Below, in pieces: positions 56,450 through 64,000 of a stretch of DNA of 64,000 nucleotides (positions are counted from its first letter, which is position 1; every line of letters begins with the position of its first letter). The notes beneath the pieces are model-generated. The model was not told the origin of the DNA and searched no databases. It worked only from the letters and a program-made list of their open reading frames with translations. Origin of the DNA: Sphingobium sp. (lineage in GTDB: Bacteria; Pseudomonadota; Alphaproteobacteria; Sphingomonadales; Sphingomonadaceae); the NCBI GenBank assembly GCA_013911745.1, contig JACESO010000001.1:59622-123621 (forward strand), read 5' to 3'. Both the position numbers and the translations under genes were made by a program.

Positions 56450-57765
56450 GCGTTTCTCCGCTCCGCCCTCAGCTTGTCCCAATAGGCCATCCGTTCCGCG
56501 ACCCGCGCCTCATATCCCCGGTCGCTCGGCGCGTAGAAGGTCTGCGGGCTCATCTCCTCGGGCCAATAGTTCGCGCCGGAAAAGCCGTCCGCCGCATCAT
56601 GATCATATTGATAGCCCTTGCCGTACCCCACCTGTTTCATCAGCTTGGTCGGCGCATTGACGATGTTCATCGGCGGCATCAGCGATCCCGTTTCCCGCGC
56701 CGATCGGAAGGACGCCTTCATCGCCATATAGCCGGCGTTGGACTTTGGCGCGGTCGCGCAATAGAGGCAGGCCTGCACGATCGCCAGTTCGCCCTCCGGC
56801 GATCCCAGAAACTCATAGGCGTCCTTGGCGGCGAGGCATTGCACCACCGCCTGCGGATCGGCGAGGCCGATATCCTCGGTCGCGAAGCGCACCAGCCGCC
56901 GCAGCACGTAGAGCGGCTCTTCCCCCGCCGTCAGCATCCGCGCCAGATAATAGAGCGCGGCCTGCGGGTCGGACCCGCGCAGCGATTTGTGCAGGGCAGA
57001 GATCAGGTTGTAATGCCCCTCCCGATCCTTGTCATAGACCGCGACCCGCCGGTGCAGCAGCGCGGACAGCCCCGCCGGGTCCAGGGGTTCGGCAATGTCT
57101 ATCGAATAGAGCGTCTCCACCTGGTTGAGCAGGAATCGCCCGTCGCCATCCGCGCTCGCCAGCAAAGCCTCCCGCGCGGCATCGTCCAGCGGCAAGGGCC
57201 GGCCCATCAGCGCTTCCGCCCGGTCCAGCAATTGCTCCAGCGCCGCCGCATCCAGCCGCCGCAGGATCAGCACCTGCGCCCGCGACAGCAGCGCCGCATT
57301 GAGTTCGAAGCTCGGATTTTCGGTCGTCGCACCGACCAGCGTCACCGTGCCGTCCTCCACGAAGGGCAGGAAACTGTCCTGCTGCGCGCGGTTGAACCGG
57401 TGGATCTCGTCCACGAACAGGAGCGTCTTTTCGCCCCGCCGGCCATGTTCCCGCGCGGCGGCGAACACCTTTTTGAGGTCAGAGACACCGGAGAAGACGG
57501 CGGAAATCGGCTCGAACCGCATGCCGACCGCATCCGCCAGCAGGCGGGATATGGTCGTCTTGCCGGTGCCGGGCGGACCCCAGAAGATGATGGAAGCCAG
57601 GCGCCCGGCCGCGACCATTCGGCCGATCGCGCCTTCCGGTCCGGTCAGATGCTCCTGACCCACCACATCGTCCAGCGTGCGGGGGCGCAGCCGGTCGGCC
57701 AGCGGGCTACCATCCGCCGGATCATCGGCGGATGGTACGTCATCGGGAGCGAAAAGGTCGGCCAT
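56446..57765 (-). CDS. rarA: Replication-associated recombination ATPase RarA/MgsA
   Basis: A 439-residue AAA+ protein acting at stalled replication forks. DRLRPRTLDDVVGQEHL, Walker A GPPGTGKTT (63-71), Walker B LLFVDEIHRFNRAQQD, the sensor GATTENPSFELN and a C-terminal tetramerisation region (YYLARMLTAGEEPLYVLRRLVRFA) are present. The start at MADLFAPDD (57765) is chosen over the long open frame upstream. Confidence 0.95.
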   Translation of the reverse strand: MADLFAPDDVPSADDPADGSPLADRLRPRTLDDVVGQEHLTGPEGAIGRMVAAGRLASIIFWGPPGTGKTTISRLLADAVGMRFEPISAVFSGVSDLKKVFAAAREHGRRGEKTLLFVDEIHRFNRAQQDSFLPFVEDGTVTLVGATTENPSFELNAALLSRAQVLILRRLDAAALEQLLDRAEALMGRPLPLDDAAREALLASADGDGRFLLNQVETLYSIDIAEPLDPAGLSALLHRRVAVYDKDREGHYNLISALHKSLRGSDPQAALYYLARMLTAGEEPLYVLRRLVRFATEDIGLADPQAVVQCLAAKDAYEFLGSPEGELAIVQACLYCATAPKSNAGYMAMKASFRSARETGSLMPPMNIVNAPTKLMKQVGYGKGYQYDHDAADGFSGANYWPEEMSPQTFYAPSDRGYEARVAERMAYWDKLRAERRNA

Positions 57766-57794
57766 TCCGACTGATATATAGGCGTTCGCGCCGA

Positions 57795-58973
57795 TTATGG
57801 AACCGGACTGGATCGGGGGGAGAGGCCATGCGAACGCTGGCGGATGATGCGTAGATAGGTGTCGACCAGCGCCTGGTTCACCTGGTCCCACCCATTGCGC
57901 TCCGCGCGCAGCCTGGCTGCCTGTCCGGCCCGCAACCGGACATCCTCCTCCACGCAATAGGTTTGCAGCGCGTCCGCGAAATCCTCGATCGCGCCGGGGC
58001 GGATCAACCGGCCGGTGACGCCCTCGGTGACAAGGCTCTCGCTGCCCGTCGCGCGCGCCGCGACCGTGGGCAGTGCGCAGGCCATCGCCTCCAGCGTGAC
58101 ATTGCCGAACGTCTCGGTGACGGAGGGGTTGAACAGCATGTCCATGCTCGCCACCGCCCGGCCCAGGTCAGCGCCCATCTGGAAACCGGTGAAGATGGCG
58201 CCGGGCAGGCGGTTCTGGAACCATTCGCGCGCAGGGCCTTCACCCACCACTAGCACCCTGTGCCGTACTTGCCGCGCGGTCAGCCGGTCGACCGTGTCGG
58301 AAAAGACGTCCAGCCCCTTTTCCATCACCAGCCGACCGATGAAGCCGATGACCGGTGCATCATCCTCGATTCCCATCGACCGCCGCCAGGACAGGTCGCG
58401 CCGTTCGGGATTGAAGATGTCGCGGTCGATGCCCCGGGTCCAGATGCCGACATCATAGCTCATCCGCTGATCGCGCAGCAGCTGCGCCATCGATTCCGAC
58501 GGCGCGACGATCGCGTCGCAGCGGCGATAGAAGCGGCGCAGCATGGACAGGACCAGCGGCTCAAGGAACGCAAGGCCATAATAGCGCGGATAGGTCTCGA
58601 ACCGCGTATGCACGGACGCCACGACAGGGACGTTCCTGCGTCGCGCCCAGCTGATAGCCCGGTGGCAGAGTGGATCGGGGCTGGCGACATGGACCAGGTT
58701 CGGCGCGAACGCCTTGAGATCGCGGCGTAATCCTGCCGACAACCTGTAGGGAACGCGATATTCCTTGCGGCCCGGCACGGCGAAGGACGGCGCGCTCACC
58801 AGCTCGCCGGTCGGCTCGAAGGCGGGATCGGAGACGGTTGGCGAATAGACCCGGACGGTGGCGCCCTGGCGCAGCATATAGCCCACGAAGCGGTTGAGCG
58901 CCTGGTTCGCGCCGTCGCGCACATAATTATAGTTGCCGCTGAACAGGGCGACACGAAGGCCGGTAACATTCAT
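57795..58973 (-). CDS. GT4-family glycosyltransferase
   Basis: A 392-residue GT-B enzyme. The acceptor domain has LFSGNYNYVRDGANQALNRFVGYML and HVASPDPLCHRAI. The donor domain has GFIGRLVMEKGLDVF, LVVGEGPAREW and the ETFGNVTLEAMACALPTVA motif with the nucleotide-sugar glutamate. It resembles the mannosyl/glucosyl transferases that glycosylate lipids (MgtA-like), consistent with sphingomonad glycolipids, but the acceptor is inference. It runs in the same direction as rarA with a 29-base gap. Confidence 0.88.
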   Translation of the reverse strand: MNVTGLRVALFSGNYNYVRDGANQALNRFVGYMLRQGATVRVYSPTVSDPAFEPTGELVSAPSFAVPGRKEYRVPYRLSAGLRRDLKAFAPNLVHVASPDPLCHRAISWARRRNVPVVASVHTRFETYPRYYGLAFLEPLVLSMLRRFYRRCDAIVAPSESMAQLLRDQRMSYDVGIWTRGIDRDIFNPERRDLSWRRSMGIEDDAPVIGFIGRLVMEKGLDVFSDTVDRLTARQVRHRVLVVGEGPAREWFQNRLPGAIFTGFQMGADLGRAVASMDMLFNPSVTETFGNVTLEAMACALPTVAARATGSESLVTEGVTGRLIRPGAIEDFADALQTYCVEEDVRLRAGQAARLRAERNGWDQVNQALVDTYLRIIRQRSHGLSPRSSPVP

Positions 58974-59098
58974 CGCCGCGCCTTTAGACGATCAATCCGC
59001 AAAACCCAAGGGAACCCTGAAGGCCGATGGGGATTATAGCTTGGTTGTAGAGGAAGCCGGCCGGCGCGGCTCGCGCCCGAACAGGAGAGAATGCTGAA

Positions 59099-59317
59099 AT
59101 GACCGAGACTTTCCATAAGGGAATGCGGGTCAGGTGGAACTGGGGGCAGGGCGTCGGCCGGGGACGGATTGCGGAACGGTTCGAAGGACAGGTTGAACGG
59201 GTGATCGAAGGCAGGCCAGTCCGCCGCAACGGATCGCGACGGGATCCCGCTTTTCTCATCATCGTGGATCGCGGCGGCGAAGTCCTCAAGCTCGGGTCTG
59301 AACTGAGCGCAAGCTGA
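59099..59317 (+). CDS. DUF2945 TUDOR-like protein
   Basis: A 72-residue protein. FHKGMRVRWNWGQGVGRGRIAERFE, RRNGSRRDPAFLIIVDRGGEVLKLGSEL are the conserved elements of the hypervirulence-associated (HVA1) TUDOR family, whose small barrel resembles KOW/Tudor folds. Role unknown. Divergent from the glycosyltransferase gene and 70 bases before the MOSC gene. Confidence 0.9.
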   Translation: MTETFHKGMRVRWNWGQGVGRGRIAERFEGQVERVIEGRPVRRNGSRRDPAFLIIVDRGGEVLKLGSELSAS

Positions 59318-59387
59318 GCCGCCCTCCAGGGCCGGTTCGCGCAAAACGGCCATCGCCTTGTGCCTGCCATGATGGCATGGCGGAAGC

Positions 59388-60041
59388 ATGAGCACGCCCT
59401 TCATGACCGTCGATGCGCTGCTGGTCGGCACGCCCATGCCTTTCCGCGACGACGATCACAGCGCCATCGCGAAGCGACCCGTCGATGGTCCCGTCCGCAT
59501 CACATGGGACGGCCTGGCCGGGGACGCGGTGGCGGACCGCATCCATCATGGCGGCTGGGACAAGGCGATCCATCTTTACCCGCAGGATCATTATGGCTGG
59601 TGGCGGGATCGCAAGCCTGATCATCCGCTGTTCGACGCGCCCGGCGCCTTCGGCGAAAATATCGCCAGCCGCGGCATGACGGAGGAGAATATCTGCCTTG
59701 GCGACCGCTTTTCGCTGGGCAGCGCGATCGTGGAAGTCAGCCACGGGCGGCAGCCCTGCTGGAAGCTCGATCATCGTTTCGGCGCGCGGGACGTGATGGC
59801 GACCATCATCAAGACCGGACGGGCCGGCCTCTATTTCCGCGTCATCCGCGAAGGCGAGGCGGAGGCCGGGACGGTCATGGCGCTGCTCGACCGCCCCCAT
59901 CCCGACTGGAGCGCCGCCCGCGTGTTCCACCTGCTGATCGGCGGCGGCCACCGCATCGATCCCGCTGCCGTCCGTGCGCTTGCCGCCCTGCCAGTGCTGG
60001 CGGAGGCGTGGCGCGGCCGGGCTGAGAAGCTGGCGGGGTGA
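59388..60041 (+). CDS. MOSC-domain protein, YiiM-like
   Basis: A 217-residue protein with the MOSC core: RITWDGLAGDAVADRIHHGGWDKAIHLYP, GAFGENIASRGMTEENICLGDRFSLG and VEVSHGRQPCWKLDHRF, which contains the conserved cysteine that binds molybdenum cofactor. A C-terminal three-helix extension follows, as in YiiM, which reduces N-hydroxylated compounds. Cytoplasmic. Confidence 0.9.
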   Translation: MSTPFMTVDALLVGTPMPFRDDDHSAIAKRPVDGPVRITWDGLAGDAVADRIHHGGWDKAIHLYPQDHYGWWRDRKPDHPLFDAPGAFGENIASRGMTEENICLGDRFSLGSAIVEVSHGRQPCWKLDHRFGARDVMATIIKTGRAGLYFRVIREGEAEAGTVMALLDRPHPDWSAARVFHLLIGGGHRIDPAAVRALAALPVLAEAWRGRAEKLAG

Positions 60042-60195
60042 TCGCCGCCATGTCCTATTTCCCCTCTCCAGCCTAGAACGGGCGATACAGGATAAGGATC
60101 GAGGAGGATCGAAAGTTTCCTACTCTTGTAATGAAACGCTGAATCCTGCGGGAAATATGCGAAGTTAAGCGCGGGATTTCCAACATTGGTCCGGC

Positions 60196-60597
60196 TCAGC
60201 CAGCAGGCTCCTCCACCCGGTCGCCATGGCTTTTGGGGCTGGATGTCACGAGAATATCGACCGGCGCCGCGCTGCGGTTCTGCGCCTGATGGGGCGTACC
60301 CGGCGCGATCTCGATCCCCTGTCGGGCTGTCAGGCGATGCGTCACTCCAGCCGCCTCCATCGTCAGTTCGCCGGACAGCACGAAGAAGAACTGCCGCGCT
60401 TTCAAGTGACGATGCCGCACCTCGCTGCTGCCCGGCTGCAATCGCTCCTGGATGACGGACAGGTCGTTCCCCTTCACCAGATGCCAGCCATCGTTGACCC
60501 CGCCCCAGACATAATGTTCCGCGCTGTCCTTCTGCACGACGGTGGAAGCAGGTGCGGGCGTCGCGGCAGCGATCAGCAGGAGGAGGGCAGGGGTCAT
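60196..60597 (-). CDS. Exported cupin-domain protein
   Basis: A 133-residue protein with a signal peptide (MTPALLLLIAAATPAPAS) and one cupin domain: SEVRHRHLKARQFFFVLSGELTME (metal-binding His-His-Gln in place of the usual Glu) and IAPGTPHQAQNRSA. Probably periplasmic. Substrate unknown. The start at 60597 is chosen because it begins the signal peptide; the frame is open 14 codons further. Confidence 0.82.
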   Translation of the reverse strand: MTPALLLLIAAATPAPASTVVQKDSAEHYVWGGVNDGWHLVKGNDLSVIQERLQPGSSEVRHRHLKARQFFFVLSGELTMEAAGVTHRLTARQGIEIAPGTPHQAQNRSAAPVDILVTSSPKSHGDRVEEPAG

Positions 60598-60674
60598 AAC
60601 CTGCGTCAACGATGCTGCCGGCCGCGCCCGCCATGCCACTGGTAAGCGGGTGGCCGCATCCCTATAGCCGGTTC

Positions 60675-62984
60675 ATGGCATCGACCCAGAAGCACAAGAA
60701 ACCCGCCGCCAGCAGCAAGGTGCGCCCCGCCGGATTCCCCACCCGCGATCAGGTAATGGCCTTCATCGCGGAGTCGGACCAGCCCGCCGGCAAGCGCGAG
60801 ATCGCCAAGGCCTTCGGCCTCAAGGGGCAGGAAAAGATTGCGCTCAAGGCGCTGCTGAAGGACATGGCGGACGAAGGGCTGATCGACGTCGGCCCCGCGC
60901 GCGCCTTCCACAAGATGGGCGGCGTGCCCAAGGTCACGGTGCTGCGCATCATCGATGTCGACGACACCACGCTCATCGCCACGCCCGAACGGTGGGAGGC
61001 GGAAGGCCAGCCCGCTCCCAGGTTGCGCGTTATGGAGCGGGGCAAAAGGGGGGCGCTGACGATTGGCGACCGCATCCTGGCGCGGACGGAGGAGGCCGGG
61101 CGCGGCTGGGTCGCGCACGTCATGAAGAAGCTCGCCAAGGCCAGCGAGGAATTGCTGGGCGTGGTCGAGGAGATGGCGGACGGCAAGCTATGGCTGCGCC
61201 CCGTGGACAAGCGCATCCGCAAGGACACGCCGATCAGCGATGCGGGCGACGCCAAACCCGGCGACCTGGTGCTCGCCGAACCCCATGGCCGCCCGCCGCG
61301 CATCTCGGCGCGCGTCACCGATGTCCTTGGCGATCCCTTCGCGCCGCGCAGCTTCAGCCTCATCGCCATACATAAACATGGCATTCCCCATGTCTTCCCC
61401 GACCGGGTGGAGGAGGAAGCGGTCAAGGCGTCCGCCCTGCCGCTGCATGAGGACAAGCGGGAGGATCTGCGCCACCTGCCCATCGTCGCCATCGATCCGG
61501 TCGATGCGCGCGACCATGACGATGCGGTTTGGGCAACGCCTGACGACGATCCCGCCAACCCCGGCGGCTTCAAGGCGATCGTCGCCATTGCCGACGTCAG
61601 CTATTATGTCCGGCCGGGCAGCGCGCTGGACAAGGAAGCGCGCAAGCGCGGCAACAGCGTCTATTTCCCCGATCAGGTCGTGCCGATGCTGCCGCACGAA
61701 CTTTCGTCCGATATGTGTTCGCTACGTGCAGGACAGGACCGGGCGGCGATGGCCTGCCACCTGACCGTCAACGCCAATGGAAAGGTTACGGCCTGGCGCT
61801 TCACCCGCGCGGCGATCCGGGTGGCGGCGGTTCTCGCCTATGAGGATGCACAGGCCGCGATCGATGGGACCAAGGATAACGATCTGCTCGAACCCGCGCT
61901 TCGGCCGCTTTGGGCCTGCTGGGCGCTGCTGCGCAAGGCGCGGGACGCGCGCGATCCGCTGGCACTGGACCTGCCCGAACGGCGCGTGGTGCTGGACGAT
62001 ATGGGCCGGATCGTCAGCGTCGCCGTGCGCGAACGGCTCGACGCCCACATGCTGATCGAGGATTATATGATCGCCGCCAATGTCGCGGCGGCAAAGGCGC
62101 TGGAGCAGAAGAAGGCGCCGGTCATGTACCGCGTCCATGAACCGCCCAGCCGTGACAAGCTGGTGGCGCTCAAGGATTATCTCGCGACCTTCGACATCAG
62201 CTTCGCGCTGGGGCAGGTGGTGCGGCCCTCCACTTTCAACCAGCTGATCGCGAAGATCGGCGAGGCGGAGGAAAGGCCCCAGATCATGGAGCAGATCCTG
62301 CGCAGCCAGACGCAGGCCTATTACAGCCCGCAGAATATGGGGCATTTCGGGCTGGCGCTGGGCAGCTACGCCCATTTCACCTCGCCCATCCGCCGCTATG
62401 CCGACCTGCTGGTCCATCGCGCGCTGGTCGGCGCATGGGGCCTGGAACTCCCTGCGCCCAAGGGGAAAGACATTCCCGAACGCTCGTCCCTCAGCCAGGA
62501 GGATTATGAGAATATGGGCCCGGTCGGAGAGATGATCTCCGGCCATGAGCGCCGCGCGATGGAGGCGGAGCGCGAGACGATCGACCGCTATGTCGCCGCC
62601 TATCTCGCCGCCCATGTGGGAGAGGTGATGCCGGCGCGGATCACCGGCGTCCAGAATTTCGGCTTCTTCGCGACGGTGGAGGGGCTGGGCGGTGACGGGC
62701 TGGTGCCGGTGTCCACACTCGGGGCCGAACATTTCTTCTACGATGAAGCGGGCAGGGCCTTGCAGGGCGTGGAGAGCGGTGACCGCTACACCGTAGGCCA
62801 ACGGCTGGACCTGCGCCTTGCGGAGGCCGACCCGATCAACGGCTCCTTACGCTTCGAGCTTCCCGACAATCCCGCCCCGCGTGGTGGGATGCAGAAGCGG
62901 GACCGGACGCGTCCGGGCGTCAAGCGCGGCCGCCCAGCGAACATCCGGCATATCGGGGCCAAGCGGGGCAGGCACCGTAAATAG
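60675..62984 (+). CDS. rnr: Ribonuclease R
   Basis: A 769-residue 3'-5' exoribonuclease that degrades structured RNA. It has an N-terminal winged helix (QVMAFIAESDQPAGKREIAKAFG), cold-shock domains (DRILARTEEAGRGWVAHV) and the RNB catalytic domain (LPIVAIDPVDARDHDDAVWA with magnesium aspartates, RYADLLVHRALVG). An S1 domain (GEVMPARITGVQNFGFFATVEGLG) and a basic C-terminal tail (GVKRGRPANIRHIGAKRG) follow. The start at MASTQKHKK matches the lysine-rich beginning of the family. Confidence 0.96.
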   Translation: MASTQKHKKPAASSKVRPAGFPTRDQVMAFIAESDQPAGKREIAKAFGLKGQEKIALKALLKDMADEGLIDVGPARAFHKMGGVPKVTVLRIIDVDDTTLIATPERWEAEGQPAPRLRVMERGKRGALTIGDRILARTEEAGRGWVAHVMKKLAKASEELLGVVEEMADGKLWLRPVDKRIRKDTPISDAGDAKPGDLVLAEPHGRPPRISARVTDVLGDPFAPRSFSLIAIHKHGIPHVFPDRVEEEAVKASALPLHEDKREDLRHLPIVAIDPVDARDHDDAVWATPDDDPANPGGFKAIVAIADVSYYVRPGSALDKEARKRGNSVYFPDQVVPMLPHELSSDMCSLRAGQDRAAMACHLTVNANGKVTAWRFTRAAIRVAAVLAYEDAQAAIDGTKDNDLLEPALRPLWACWALLRKARDARDPLALDLPERRVVLDDMGRIVSVAVRERLDAHMLIEDYMIAANVAAAKALEQKKAPVMYRVHEPPSRDKLVALKDYLATFDISFALGQVVRPSTFNQLIAKIGEAEERPQIMEQILRSQTQAYYSPQNMGHFGLALGSYAHFTSPIRRYADLLVHRALVGAWGLELPAPKGKDIPERSSLSQEDYENMGPVGEMISGHERRAMEAERETIDRYVAAYLAAHVGEVMPARITGVQNFGFFATVEGLGGDGLVPVSTLGAEHFFYDEAGRALQGVESGDRYTVGQRLDLRLAEADPINGSLRFELPDNPAPRGGMQKRDRTRPGVKRGRPANIRHIGAKRGRHRK

Positions 62985-62998
62985 ACCCTTGAGATAGA

Positions 62999-63454
62999 CT
63001 AGCTCAACCGATCGATCGCATCGGCATCCAGCCCGCCAGGGATGACCATGATCGGGCAGGGCAGCTTGCCTGCGTCCGCCCCGGCGAAGTGGGACACCAG
63101 CTTGCCCGGATTGCCGCTGGCCGCTGCGCCCAACACCAGCGCCGCGACGTCGTCCATTTCCTCCAGCGTCCGCCGCACCACCGTTACCGCATCGCCCTGT
63201 CGCACCGTGATGCTGGGGCGGATGCCCGATTCGTCTGACAGCGTGCCGGCGGCGCTGGTCACCAGCGCCTCGGCGCGCTGCAACGCTTCATCCTCCATCG
63301 TCGCCTGGACCCCGCCCCATTGCACGAATTCCGCGGGCGGGATCAGCGCCAATATGCGGACCGCGCCGCCGGTCTTGGCCGCACGCCGCGCGGCAAAACG
63401 CAGCGCGGTTTCGGCCTCGGGCGATTCGTCCACGACCACCAGATATGTCCGCAC
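62999..63454 (-). CDS. Universal stress protein
   Basis: A 151-residue UspA-fold protein. TYLVVVDESPEAETALRFAARRA, the central AALVLGAAASGNPGKLVSHF (ATP-binding loop form GxxGxxx-S) and CPIMVIPGG are typical. It probably binds ATP. The start is a GTG at 63454 with AAGGAG upstream; the long frame to 63940 overlaps the divergent pyruvate dehydrogenase gene and is not supported. Confidence 0.88.
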   Translation of the reverse strand: MRTYLVVVDESPEAETALRFAARRAAKTGGAVRILALIPPAEFVQWGGVQATMEDEALQRAEALVTSAAGTLSDESGIRPSITVRQGDAVTVVRRTLEEMDDVAALVLGAAASGNPGKLVSHFAGADAGKLPCPIMVIPGGLDADAIDRLS

Positions 63455-63626
63455 GATCCCGCTCCTTGCTGCTCTGTCTATCCATCGACGTTCCGAAAAA
63501 CCTGCCGACGAACCATAGAGGTGAAATGTGGGCCATAAACCGGCAGTTCGCAAGGCGTTGCTTGACCAATCAGGCAAATGGGTGAAAACCGGCCGCCAGC
63601 CAGATAATTCGAGAAGAGGCCCTGCC

Positions 63627-64000
63627 ATGAGCAAGACGATCCAGATGCCCGCCCTTTCCCCGACGATGGAGGAAGGTACGCTCGCCAAATGGCTGGTGAA
63701 GGAAGGCGACAGCGTGTCGTCGGGCGATCTGCTCGCGGAGATAGAGACCGACAAGGCAACGATGGAATTCGAGGCCGTGGACGAGGGCGTCATCGCCAAG
63801 ATCCTGGTTGCCGAAGGCTCGGAAGGCGTGAAGGTCGGCACCGTCATTGCCATCATCGCCGAGGAAGGCGAGGATGTGGCGACCGCCGCCGCTGGCGAAG
63901 CACAGGCCGAAGCGCCCAAGGCCGATCCCGTCCCCGCCAAGCCAGAAGCGGCCGCCCCCGCCGCTAGACCCGATCCCGTTCCCGGAAAGCCTGCTGCCGC
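63627..64000 (+). CDS. Pyruvate dehydrogenase lipoyl-domain subunit, 5' part
   Basis: The first 124 residues of a longer protein. The lipoyl domain runs from [24 protein letters not shown] through [18 protein letters not shown], with the lipoylated lysine in DKAT, and an Ala/Pro linker follows. In alphaproteobacteria both the E2 acetyltransferase (pdhC) and the E1-beta subunit (pdhB) begin this way. The absence of an E1-alpha gene directly upstream favours E2, while the wording [11 protein letters not shown] occurs in both. It cannot be settled from this fragment. Confidence 0.88.
   Translation, partial: MSKTIQMPALSPTMEEGTLAKWLVKEGDSVSSGDLLAEIETDKATMEFEAVDEGVIAKILVAEGSEGVKVGTVIAIIAEEGEDVATAAAGEAQAEAPKADPVPAKPEAAAPAARPDPVPGKPAA

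Noticed and set aside
62999..63940. 313-residue form of the universal stress protein
   Set aside because: The extra N-terminal part is antisense to the lipoyl-domain gene. The UspA fold begins at the GTG at 63454, which has its own ribosome site.

Overview
The window is GC-rich, densely packed chromosomal DNA from an alphaproteobacterium, most probably a Sphingomonadaceae member (Sphingobium/Sphingomonas type). This rests on gene content and style: FecI-FecR-TonB surface signalling, a lipoyl-bearing pyruvate dehydrogenase subunit with an Ala/Pro linker, the rpiB-glyA-nrdR block, many GTG starts and 4-base overlaps, and short palindromic intergenic repeats of a kind I associate with this family. 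Genus assignment is inference.

Layout. 1-8.9 kb: 5' end of ilvB, miaA and serB (divergent, with overlapping start codons), a glutaredoxin-MauE fusion, ruvX with a small exported partner, a DUF3089 hydrolase, and the gatC-gatA-gatB amidotransferase operon, closed by two hairpin terminators. 9-17.6 kb: an outer-surface locus on the minus strand (ECF sigma, FecR anti-sigma, STN-domain TonB receptor, autotransporter) with a divergent serine hydrolase. 17.7-27 kb: complete glycogen operon glgP-glgB-glgC-glgA-glgX, whose last codons run into an antisense tRNA-Lys gene. 27-37.7 kb: folK, agmatine-to-putrescine genes (aguA, aguB), an exported M28 peptidase, rpsD, a chorismate mutase, and rpiB-glyA-nrdR-trmJ, plus two very small membrane-protein genes. 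37.7-41.8 kb: trehalose cluster otsB - GH15 hydrolase - otsA. 41.9-53.6 kb: LysR regulator, parC, an EAL phosphodiesterase with a degenerate GGDEF domain, an overlapping DUF1285-NUDIX-cca run, GNAT, folB, a 2-oxoglutarate oxygenase, an EVE protein and small exported proteins.

53.6-55.6 kb is the odd part. A gene-poor stretch holds two adjacent perfect DnaA boxes, a dense run of GATC sites and a strong terminator. It is followed by tRNA-Thr(TGT), whose 3' end is repeated as an exact 14-base direct repeat 1.3 kb downstream, enclosing DNA with little coding sense apart from one small lipoprotein. This looks like the scar of an integrated element. 55.6-64 kb returns to ordinary genes: DUF429 nuclease-like protein coupled to rarA, a glycosyltransferase, DUF2945, MOSC, an exported cupin, rnr (RNase R), a universal stress protein, and the start of a pyruvate dehydrogenase lipoyl subunit.

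Together the two carbohydrate blocks (glycogen and trehalose synthesis and breakdown) point to storage and stress metabolism. Most other genes are housekeeping functions in translation, tRNA maturation, folate and replication. No CRISPR array, rRNA gene, intact insertion sequence or prophage was seen.
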